Of a stretch of DNA of 11,929 bases, positions 6,744 to 11,929 are shown one piece after another. Every line of letters begins with the position of its first letter. Within the stretch, counting starts at the first letter, position 1. Position numbers and translations under genes: made by a program. The notes beneath the pieces are model-generated. The model worked only from the letters and a program-made list of their open reading frames with translations, had not been told where the DNA came from and searched no databases. The stretch lies in assembly GCA_023441105.1 (NCBI GenBank), contig JAEZQX010000203.1, forward strand, positions 1 to 11,929, read 5' to 3'. The DNA comes from Pseudomonadota bacterium (GTDB lineage: Bacteria; Pseudomonadota; Gammaproteobacteria; Burkholderiales; Burkholderiaceae).

Positions 6744-7727
6744 TCAGTAGAGCCCCAGCTGCCGGGCCCGCAACCGGGCGATGCCCATCAGGGCGCGGAT
6801 ATTCGGCACCTCGACGCCGAGCCGGTCGGCGATCTCGATCACCGAGCCGACCAGCGCATCCAGCTCGATGGGCCGCCCCGCCTCGACGTCCTGGAGCATC
6901 GACGTCTTGAAGGCGCCGAGCTGTGCCGCGACCTGGTGGCGCTCTTCCGGGGTGACCGGCAAGGTGATGCCGACGCGCTGCGAGACGGCGCCGGCCTCGG
7001 TCATGGCGCGCGACATGAAGGCCCGCACGTCGTCGTCCTTCAGGATCAGGTCCATCGTGGCGCCGGTGATGGCCGACATGGGGTTCATGGTCATGTTGCC
7101 CCACAACTTGTACCAGACGTCGCCGTGGATGTCGTCGGCGGTGGCGACGTCGAGCGCGGCGCGCGACATCAGCGCCACCACGTCGGTCGCCCGGCCGGCG
7201 CCGCCGGAGCCGCGCGCCAGCGGGTCGCCGACCAGGAAGCGGTTGCCGAACGCATGGACCACCCGCCCGGGCTCCGGCAGGCTTGCCGCCAGGTGGAGCA
7301 CGCAGCCGAGGCACTGCCGCGGCGGCAGCGCCTTGCCGACCACGCCGCCGGGATCGACCGCTGCGATCGGGTTGCGAGCCTGCGCCGCATCGAGGCCGTG
7401 GAAGAACCACCAGGGAACGCCGTTCATCGCGGTGAGGATCAAGGTCTTGGGCCCGATCATCGGCGCGAGCGCCGGCGCGAGGCCTGGCAGCGCGGTGGCC
7501 TTCACCGCCAGGATGACGAGGTCCTGCCGGCCGAGCTCGGCGGGATCGGTGCTGGCGGCGATGGGATGGCTGGTCTCGCGACCGTCGGCGACCAGCCGCA
7601 GGCCGTGCGCGCGCAGCGGCGCCAGGTGGCGCGCGGTGACCAGCGCCGCGACGTCGATGCCCGCCGCCAGCATGCGCGCCGCCATGTATCCGCCCATCGC
7701 GCCGAGCCCGACCACCGCTGTCTTCAT
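6744..7727 (-). CDS. 2-dehydropantoate 2-reductase family protein (PanE/ApbA-like)
   Basis: The family reduces ketopantoate to pantoate with NADPH in pantothenate and CoA synthesis. The protein has 327 residues. The NADP-binding loop is GLGAMG at 7-12, after strand MKTAVV. VILAVKATALPGL and MNGVPWW follow, as in the family's Rossmann domain. The C-terminal helical domain holds the catalytic-lysine region DVWYKLWGNMTMNP near residue 205 and RPIELDALVGSVIEIA near residue 290. The run of Met residues and the WWFF segment suggest a paralogue of the broader ApbA/PanE family, so pantoate may not be the product and no gene symbol is given. The start at 7727 has AAGGGG about ten bases upstream. It lies 85 bp downstream of xerD on the same strand. 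Confidence 0.88.
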   Translation of the reverse strand: MKTAVVGLGAMGGYMAARMLAAGIDVAALVTARHLAPLRAHGLRLVADGRETSHPIAASTDPAELGRQDLVILAVKATALPGLAPALAPMIGPKTLILTAMNGVPWWFFHGLDAAQARNPIAAVDPGGVVGKALPPRQCLGCVLHLAASLPEPGRVVHAFGNRFLVGDPLARGSGGAGRATDVVALMSRAALDVATADDIHGDVWYKLWGNMTMNPMSAITGATMDLILKDDDVRAFMSRAMTEAGAVSQRVGITLPVTPEERHQVAAQLGAFKTSMLQDVEAGRPIELDALVGSVIEIADRLGVEVPNIRALMGIARLRARQLGLY

Positions 7728-7812
7728 CTGCCGCCGATCCCCTTCAGGCCATCCCGCTCACCGGCCACGATGAGAACATGCCGCTTGGAGCACGGTCAAA
7801 CCAGCCGCGCGA

Positions 7813-8823
7813 TCAACCGCGCGGGTGGTGGCTGCGGTGCACCGTCTTCAACCGCTCGCGCGCCACGTGGGTATAGATCTGGGTGGTGGAGATGTCGGCA
7901 TGGCCCAGCAGCATCTGCACCACCCGCAGGTCGGCGCCGTGGTTGAGCAGGTGCGTGGCGAAGGCGTGGCGCAGCGTGTGCGGCGACAGCGCGGCGCGGA
8001 TCCCGGTCACCACCGCATACTTGCGGATCAGGTTCCAGAACATCTGCCGCGTCATGCCGGCGCCGCGCTGGGTCACGAAGATCGCATCGGCACTGCGCGC
8101 GCCGAGGATGGCGCCGCGCCCGCCCTTCATGAAGCGCTCCAGCCACCAGCGCGCTTCCTCGCCGAGCGGGACCAGCCGCTCCTTGCTGCCCTTGCCGACG
8201 ATGCGCACCACGCCGTCGGACATCGACACCTCGACGGTGCGCAGCGCGACCAGCTCGCTCACCCGCAGGCCGGTGGCGTAGAGCATCTCGAGCATGGCGC
8301 GGTCGCGCAGCCCGAGCGGCGTCTCGATGTCCGGCGCCGCCAGCAGCGCCTCGACCTGGGCCTCGGTGATCGACTTCGGGAAGCGCGGCGGCTGGCGCGC
8401 GGAGCGGATTCGCACCGTCGGATCGTCGGGCCGCAAGCGCTCGCGCACCAGGTAGCGGTAATAGCGTCGGAACACCGCCAGGCGACGATTGCTCGACGTC
8501 GCCTTGGCGCCGGCATGCCGCGCGGCGATGTACGACAGCACGTCGCTTTCGGAGGCCTGCTCGAGGTCGACGCCGCGGCCGCCATCGGCCAGCCAGGCGG
8601 CGAGATGCCGCAGGTCGCGGCGATAGGCGGCCAGGCTGTTGCTGGCCAGGCCGTCCTCGAGCCAGATCGCATCGCAGAAGGCCGCGATCGAGGCGTCGGC
8701 CCGCGCCTCGCGCTCGGCAGGTCCGGGCGCAGCGGGCGCTACCATCGCTGCCGCTGCGGCACCAGTCTGCAGCTGCGGCGGGTTCGCCTGCGCCACCTGC
8801 CTCCTCCGCGTCGTCTGCCTCAT
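7813..8823 (-). CDS. xerD: Site-specific tyrosine recombinase XerD
   Basis: XerD acts with XerC at dif, under FtsK control, to resolve chromosome dimers. The SAM-like N-terminal core-binding domain begins FCDAIWLEDGLASNSLAAYRR. The catalytic domain has all key residues: R in ATGLRVSEL, K in GKGSKERLVPL, H282 and R285 in SPHTLRHAFATHLL, H308 in LLGHADISTTQ and the nucleophile Y317 in QIYTHVARERL (numbering from 8823). The C-terminus ends HHPRG, typical of XerD rather than XerC. The ATG at 8823 gives 336 residues with an Ala/Gln-rich N-terminal tail. The ATG at 8745 gives 310, nearer the E. coli length of 298, and may be the true start. Neither has a good Shine-Dalgarno sequence. It diverges from the AEC permease with a 25-bp gap. 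A panE-like gene follows. Confidence 0.94.
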   Translation of the reverse strand: MRQTTRRRQVAQANPPQLQTGAAAAAMVAPAAPGPAEREARADASIAAFCDAIWLEDGLASNSLAAYRRDLRHLAAWLADGGRGVDLEQASESDVLSYIAARHAGAKATSSNRRLAVFRRYYRYLVRERLRPDDPTVRIRSARQPPRFPKSITEAQVEALLAAPDIETPLGLRDRAMLEMLYATGLRVSELVALRTVEVSMSDGVVRIVGKGSKERLVPLGEEARWWLERFMKGGRGAILGARSADAIFVTQRGAGMTRQMFWNLIRKYAVVTGIRAALSPHTLRHAFATHLLNHGADLRVVQMLLGHADISTTQIYTHVARERLKTVHRSHHPRG

Positions 8824-8848
8824 CGATCCCGCCCGCTGAACCCGCCTG

Positions 8849-9742
8849 ATGAACCTGTTCCTGCTGCTGTTCCCCGACCTCGCCCTGATCGCGATCGGCT
8901 TCGTATTGTCGCGCAAGGCGGATTGGGGCAGCGACCTCTGGCCGGGCATCGAGAAGCTGACCTACTACGTGCTGTTTCCGGCATTGCTGTTCCATGCCAT
9001 CGTGCGCAACCCGGTGCAGTGGAGCCTGGCGCGCGACCTGGTGGCCGGCGTCTTGCTGGTGGTCGCGGCGGCGGCGCTGGCCGGCGCGCTGGCCGGCATC
9101 GTGCTCAAGCCCCCGGCCCTGCGGATGGCGTCATCGGGCCAGTGCGCCTACCGCTTCAACTCTTACGTCGCGATGGCGCTGTCGCAGCGCCTCGGCGGCA
9201 CGGAGGGCCTGGCCCTGTGTGCGCTGTGCATGGGCGTCGCCGTGCCAGTGGTGAACGTGCTGGCGGTGAGCTCGCTCGCGCGGCATACGCGGGCCGGCCT
9301 GCTGACCGAATGGCTGCGCAATCCGCTGATCCTGGCGACGCTGGCGGGGCTGCTGGCCGCCTGGGCCGGGCTGCGCCTGCCGGAGCCGACCGACGCGCTG
9401 CTCAGCCGCATCGGCGCGGCGGCCCTGGGCCTCGGCCTGATGTCGGTCGGCGCCGGCATCCGGATCGGCGGGGTCAGCGGCGACCATGCCCTCGTCGCCT
9501 GGCTCACCGCCGTGAAGTTGCTGCTCGCGCCCGCCGTCGCCTGGGCAGCCGGCAGCTGGCTCGGGCTCGCACCGACCGCGCACACCGTGCTGGTGATCTT
9601 CGGCGCGGTGCCGACCGCCTCCGCGGCGTACATCCTCGCCAACCGTATGGGCGGCGACGGTCCTTTCGTCGCCCTGTGCATCGCGGTCTCGACCTTCGCC
9701 GCGGTGCTGACGCTGCCGTTCTGGTTATCCTTCATCGTGTGA
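8849..9742 (+). CDS. AEC (auxin efflux carrier) family transporter
   Basis: This is a 297-residue integral membrane protein with about ten hydrophobic spans. Features of the AEC/malonate-permease family are the N-terminal FPDLALIAIGFVLSR, the region YYVLFPALLFHAIVR, the half-way segment WLRNPLILATLAGLLAAW (the start of the second repeat) and the C-terminal FGAVPTASAAYILANRMGGD. Some bacterial members carry dicarboxylates such as malonate; the substrate here is unknown. The ATG at 8849 gives a normal N-terminus but has no clear Shine-Dalgarno sequence. It is divergent from xerD with only 25 bp between starts. The frameshifted tsaE follows on the same strand after 102 bp, which hold two overlapping inverted repeats. 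Confidence 0.9.
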   Translation: MNLFLLLFPDLALIAIGFVLSRKADWGSDLWPGIEKLTYYVLFPALLFHAIVRNPVQWSLARDLVAGVLLVVAAAALAGALAGIVLKPPALRMASSGQCAYRFNSYVAMALSQRLGGTEGLALCALCMGVAVPVVNVLAVSSLARHTRAGLLTEWLRNPLILATLAGLLAAWAGLRLPEPTDALLSRIGAAALGLGLMSVGAGIRIGGVSGDHALVAWLTAVKLLLAPAVAWAAGSWLGLAPTAHTVLVIFGAVPTASAAYILANRMGGDGPFVALCIAVSTFAAVLTLPFWLSFIV

Positions 9743-9744
9743 CC

Positions 9745-9807
9745 GCCGCCGGACGCGCGTCGCGTCCGACGTACGGCATGCGACGCGGCGATGCCCCGTC
9801 CGGCGGC
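9745..9807 (+). other. Alternative hairpins between the AEC gene and tsaE
   Basis: GCCGCCGGACG at 9745-9755 is the perfect 11-bp reverse complement of CGTCCGGCGGC at 9797-9807. The left arm is also shared with a local hairpin: CGGACGCG (9750-9757), loop CGT, CGCGTCCG (9761-9768). The two structures exclude each other. There is no U-tract. They begin three bases after the AEC stop codon and could terminate, attenuate or process the transcript before tsaE. Confidence 0.5.
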
Positions 9808-9844
9808 AGCGTCATTCTGTTGCCGCTCAACAACGCCAGCGCCC

Positions 9845-10305
9845 ATGGATATCGTCGATCTGATCCTGCCCGATGAAGAAGCCACCGCCCGGTGGGCGGG
9901 CCTGCTGGCGGACGCGGTCGTGGCTGAACCCCTTGCCGAACAAGCGTTTGTCGTCCATCTGAGTGGCGACCTCGGTGCCGGCAAGACCGCGCTGGCCCGC
10001 GCCGTCATCCGCACCCTTGTCGGCGACCCGCGCCTGACGTTCCGTCCCCGAGTTTTGCGCTGGTCCAGCCCTATGACGGCCCCGCCGGCCCCATCCTCCA
10101 CGCAGACCTCTACCGCCTGTCGAGCGAGGCGGAAATCGACGAACTCGGCCTCTTCGACCACCCCGCCGCCATCGTCCTCATCGAATGGCCCGAACGCGCG
10201 CCATCTCTCGCGGGGCGTGCCGACGTCACCATCCGCCTCTCGGTCCCCAAAGGCGAGGGCAGGGACGTGGAGATCGGCTTCAAGGATGGGCGGGTACTGG
10301 GTTAG
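9845..10305 (+). pseudogene. tsaE: tsaE, t6A biosynthesis ATPase, disrupted by a one-base frameshift
   Basis: TsaE is the ATPase that drives the TsaB-TsaD complex in t6A37 formation on tRNA. The ATG at 9845 opens MDIVDLILPDEEATARWAG. The Walker A motif GDLGAGKT is at 41-48. After codon 65 (ACG, 10037-10039) the frame is lost and an unrelated reading continues to 10450. In the next frame the expected protein resumes as VPSPSFALVQPYDG, then LHADLYRL, LIEWPERAP and a final DGRVLG with TAG at 10303-10305. Restoring one base near 10039 gives 153 residues, exactly the usual family length. Nothing else is degraded and no slippery heptamer is visible, so a sequencing or assembly error, or a very recent mutation, is likeliest. 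Bacteria that use this pathway generally need TsaE, so a fixed knockout would be surprising. Confidence 0.88.
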
Positions 10306-10324
10306 CAACCTCCCACCCACCGGA

Positions 10325-10405
10325 TGTCATCCCTGCGAAAGCAGGGACCCACTCATCAGCTCGAGTGGAGGAGAGATAGGTCCCGGGTCGGAGCCCGGGA
10401 TGACA
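10325..10405. repeat. REP-like palindromic element with 9-bp terminal inverted repeats
   Basis: The 81-bp element begins TGTCATCCC and ends GGGATGACA, an exact inverted pair. Near its left end is the hairpin TCCCTGC-GAAA-GCAGGGA (10330-10347), a 7-bp stem with a GNRA loop. At its right end is TCCCGGG-TCGGAG-CCCGGGA (10381-10400). A further partial end, GGGATGAC, is at 10444-10451 inside ATCCCTGGGAT. The motif resembles the dispersed GTCAT-CCC-GCGAAAGC family seen in many proteobacteria. It lies 20 bp after the tsaE stop. Confidence 0.72.
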
Positions 10406-10469
10406 GCTGGTGAGAGTCACACGCGCCGGAGCAAGAGATCCCTGGGATGACGGCCGAGAGATTGAAGAA

Positions 10470-10490
10470 GGGCCGCCCCACCGGCGGCCC
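10470..10490 (-). terminator. Intrinsic terminator of the PRC-barrel gene
   Basis: GGGCCGCC (10470-10477) pairs with GGCGGCCC (10483-10490) over eight base pairs with a five-base loop. Read on the minus strand, the stem is followed by TTCTTC, a weak U-rich tail. It begins 12 bases after the PRC-barrel stop codon. On the plus strand the stem is followed by CTTATATT, so it may also end transcription coming from tsaE. Confidence 0.65.
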
Positions 10491-10501
10491 CTTATATTAA
10501 G

Positions 10502-10804
10502 TTAGTGATGATGCTTATGCTCCGGCATCGCCTCGAGCTGGTCCTTGGTCCAGCTTGTCGTGGCGTGGACGTCGCCGGACTCGTCGCGCATGAAGTCGAG
10601 CTGGGTGGCGGGGACGGCGACGGGTTTGGCGCCGATGCCGAGGAAGCCGCCGACGTCGAGGACGATCTGGCTCCCGGCGCCCGAGCCGTGGACGTGCGAG
10701 ACGGTACCGATCTTGTGGTCTTCGAGATCGTAGATGGTGGCGCCTTCGAGCACGGCCGGGGTGAGCTCGGTGGGGCTGAGGCGAACGTGATTGCTGTGGT
10801 CCAT
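10502..10804 (-). CDS. PRC-barrel domain protein
   Basis: This is a 100-residue soluble protein. Residues 16-75 form a PRC-barrel: PAVLEGATIYDLEDHKIGTVSHVHG, then SQIVLDVGGFLGIGAKPVAVP, then QLDFMRD. PRC-barrels are small beta-barrels found in RimM and photosynthetic reaction centre subunit H; stand-alone members have poorly known roles, often in stress-related or envelope loci. The protein ends HKHHH, a cluster that might bind metal. The start at 10804 is certain, since AGGAGG stands six bases upstream at 10811-10816. An imperfect palindrome GGGTTG...CAACCC (10820-10841) lies just ahead of the Shine-Dalgarno sequence. The gene diverges from the PepSY-like gene across a 193-bp gap and ends at a terminator. 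Similar proteins come to mind mainly from Alphaproteobacteria. Confidence 0.88.
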   Translation of the reverse strand: MDHSNHVRLSPTELTPAVLEGATIYDLEDHKIGTVSHVHGSGAGSQIVLDVGGFLGIGAKPVAVPATQLDFMRDESGDVHATTSWTKDQLEAMPEHKHHH

Positions 10805-10819
10805 GATGGGCCTCCTTTT

Positions 10820-10841
10820 GGGTTGGCTGAAGGCTCAACCC
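10820..10841 (-). promoter_or_regulatory. Inverted repeat in the leader of the PRC-barrel gene
   Basis: GGGTTG (10820-10825) and CAACCC (10836-10841) are an exact inverted pair. A further GC/GC pair is possible inside if one base bulges. It lies three bases upstream of the Shine-Dalgarno sequence, so it could be an operator or an mRNA stem controlling ribosome access. Confidence 0.35.
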
Positions 10842-10954
10842 GTCGGCGGCCGATTGCGTTCCCGATCTCGTGTCCGGCCCGGCCCTTGCGCGGCGGGTAA
10901 GCGCGCCCATATGGATGAAAACCCTGAAATCCCAGCGAAACAGGCCGCCTTGGC

Positions 10955-10989
10955 AACGTTCATCTAACGTTCAGGCGCTTGTTCATAAT
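10955..10989 (+). promoter_or_regulatory. Promoter with tandem OmpR-type binding repeats
   Basis: AACGTTCA occurs at 10955-10962 and again at 10966-10973, exactly 11 bp apart. A third GTTCA is at 10981-10985. The -10 box CATAAT is at 10984-10989, and no -35 consensus lies at the right distance. Direct repeats one helical turn apart ahead of the -10 are typical of OmpR/PhoB-family activators. The OmpR-family regulator encoded two genes downstream is the obvious candidate, so this may be autoregulation. Confidence 0.6.
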
Positions 10990-10997
10990 CTTGCCAC

Positions 10998-11306
10998 ATG
11001 AGAAAAACGACCGTGAACATCCTCGCCGCCATGGCAATGGCGCTGCTGGCAGGTATTGGCCTGCCGGGGGCAGCTGTGGCGCAGGGTGGCGACGCCTGCC
11101 TCAGCAAGCAGGATATCCAGGATCGGCTCAAGCAGGGGCTCATCGCTCCGCTCGCCGATGCCATGAACCGGGCGGGCATCAAGGGACGCCCGCTGTCGGT
11201 TCAGGTGTGCGACGTGGATGGTTCAGACCACTACATCGTCAACATGATGGATTCCGACGGGGAGAGCCAGAGCGTCACCTTGAACGCCGAGGATGGGTCG
11301 AAATAG
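10998..11306 (+). CDS. Small secreted PepSY-like protein
   Basis: This is a 102-residue precursor. Residues 1-28 are a signal peptide: a basic MRKTTVN start, a hydrophobic AAMAMALLAGIGL core and a likely AVA|Q cleavage site. The mature part of about 74 residues reads CLSKQDIQDRLKQGLIAPLADAM, then SVQVCDVDGSDHYIVNMMDSDGESQSVTLNAEDG. This is a helix followed by hairpin strands, as in PepSY domains. C34 and C71 may form a disulfide in the periplasm. Small PepSY proteins often sit next to PhoP-like two-component genes, as here, where a response regulator follows 84 bp downstream. A sensory or accessory role in that system is inference. The -10 box ends only eight bases before the ATG, so the mRNA would be nearly leaderless and no Shine-Dalgarno sequence is seen. 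Confidence 0.78.
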   Translation: MRKTTVNILAAMAMALLAGIGLPGAAVAQGGDACLSKQDIQDRLKQGLIAPLADAMNRAGIKGRPLSVQVCDVDGSDHYIVNMMDSDGESQSVTLNAEDGSK

Positions 11307-11390
11307 ACTGGGATTGCGAGTGTCTGCCTTGCCGGGCGGAGGGTCTGCTCGGCGGTAACCGGTAGCGTTCGCCTTGAGAGGGACTTCAGG

Positions 11391-11929
11391 ATGCGCATTC
11401 TCGTCGTGGAAGACGACACCAATCTCAATCGTCAGCTCAAGGATGCCCTCACCGAGGGCGGCTATGCGGTGGACGTGGCGTTCGATGGCGAAGAGGGGCA
11501 TTTCCTCGGCGATACCGAGCCCTATGACGCAGTCGTCCTCGATATCGGCCTGCCGCATATGGACGGGCGCTCGGTGCTGGAAGAATGGCGCCGCGCCGGC
11601 CGCACCATGCCGGTGCTGCTGCTGACCGCCCGCGACCGCTGGAGCGACAAGGTGCAGGGCATCGATGCCGGCGCCGACGATTATGTGGCCAAGCCCTTCC
11701 ACATGGAAGAAATCCTCGCCCGGCTCCGTGCGCTGGTGCGGCGTGCCGCGGGACATTCGTCCAACGAGATCACCGCCGGTCCGGTCCGCCTCGACGTCAA
11801 GGCCGGCAAGGTCACCGTCGACGGGCATGCCGTGAAGCTGACGAGCCACGAACTGCGGCTCCTGAGCTACCTGATGCATCACAAGGGCAAGGTGATCTCG
11901 CGCACCGAGCTCACCGAGCACCTTTACGA
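11391..11929 (+). CDS. OmpR/PhoP-family response regulator (C-terminus beyond right edge)
   Basis: The window shows 179 residues; full-length relatives have about 220. The receiver domain holds the acidic pocket E7-D8-D9, the phosphorylation site D51 (VVLDIGLPHMDG), T79 (LLLTAR), Y98 and K101 (DDYVAKPF). After a linker at about 119-126, the winged-helix DNA-binding domain starts at residue 127 or so, with LTSHELRLLSYLMHHKGKVISRTELTEHLY, cut before the end of the recognition wing. The WSDKVQGIDAGADDYVAKPFHMEEILAR stretch and LMHH are close to PhoP/FeuP-type regulators I recall from Alphaproteobacteria. The gene has GAGGG 11 bases before the ATG. It is probably cotranscribed with the PepSY-like gene, and a sensor kinase gene should follow outside the window. 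Confidence 0.92.
   Translation, partial: MRILVVEDDTNLNRQLKDALTEGGYAVDVAFDGEEGHFLGDTEPYDAVVLDIGLPHMDGRSVLEEWRRAGRTMPVLLLTARDRWSDKVQGIDAGADDYVAKPFHMEEILARLRALVRRAAGHSSNEITAGPVRLDVKAGKVTVDGHAVKLTSHELRLLSYLMHHKGKVISRTELTEHLY

Noticed and set aside
6081..7946. 621-residue plus-strand reading frame
   Set aside because: It is antisense to ybaK, the PanE-like gene and plsY, and is a codon-bias shadow of high-GC genes.
7813..8823. Integrase of a mobile element
   Set aside because: Its sequence fits housekeeping XerD to the HHPRG end, and no attachment sites, phage genes or dif-like site were seen nearby.
9751..9767. Intrinsic terminator after the AEC gene
   Set aside because: The stem is good but no T-run follows on either strand.
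7825..9876. 683-residue plus-strand reading frame over xerD and the AEC gene
   Set aside because: It is antisense to xerD, then out of frame with the AEC gene. Both real genes carry strong motifs.
10030..10060. Programmed -1 frameshift in tsaE
   Set aside because: No X-XXY-YYZ slippery heptamer is present in the needed frame, and no clear downstream stem is evident. An error or mutation is simpler.
10325..10405. CRISPR array
   Set aside because: The palindromic units are not regularly spaced identical repeats with unique spacers, and no cas genes are present.
10492..10956. 154-residue minus-strand reading frame over the PRC-barrel gene
   Set aside because: It is out of frame with the PRC-barrel protein, lacks a ribosome binding site and is Ser/Pro/Arg biased.

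Overview
This is a GC-rich (by eye close to 70%) proteobacterial chromosome segment with dense, mostly housekeeping and transport genes. I infer a gammaproteobacterium of a Xanthomonadales, Steroidobacterales or Nevskiales type. XerD, TsaD, PlsY and YbaK read as gamma/betaproteobacterial proteins, and a 109-residue protein resembles a Beta/Gammaproteobacteria-specific family. The PRC-barrel protein and the response regulator at the right end look more like proteins I associate with Alphaproteobacteria. No taxonomic search could be run.

Left part (1-4141): a left-truncated HI0933/YhiN-family flavoprotein (minus) stands head-to-head with tsaD (plus). Convergent to tsaD comes a minus-strand BASS-type transporter behind a class II aldolase/adducin-family protein, probably one transcription unit. 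The aldolase has a recognisable -10 box and a good ribosome binding site. A divergent small conserved protein follows (3812-4141). A 27-bp tandem duplication lies between the two divergent starts.

Middle part (4161-8823): five minus-strand genes run in the order xerD, ketopantoate reductase-family gene, ybaK, plsY, YbfB/YjiJ-type MFS transporter. Their gaps are short (45 to 85 bp) and the plsY/MFS junction is tightly packed, so they may form one operon-like run. It mixes chromosome-dimer resolution, a PanE-like reductase, Cys-tRNA(Pro) editing and phospholipid synthesis.

Right part (8849-11929): divergent from xerD is an AEC-type permease, followed by tsaE. TsaE is the ATPase partner of TsaD in making the t6A37 modification of tRNA. 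Here its reading frame is broken by one missing base, although all conserved motifs remain on both sides. Just after tsaE lies a palindromic REP-like element of about 81 bp with 9-bp terminal inverted repeats. Next are a terminator and a minus-strand PRC-barrel gene. The last unit is a small secreted PepSY-like gene and a PhoP/FeuP-like OmpR-family response regulator, cut by the window edge. It is preceded by a promoter with tandem AACGTTCA repeats 11 bp apart, which looks like an autoregulated two-component operon with an almost leaderless first gene.

I saw no prophage, insertion sequence, CRISPR array, toxin-antitoxin pair, defence island, rRNA or tRNA. The main points of interest are the frameshifted tsaE, the tandem-repeat promoter, the REP-like element, and several short repeats and start-codon puzzles. 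I found no convincing novel multi-gene system.
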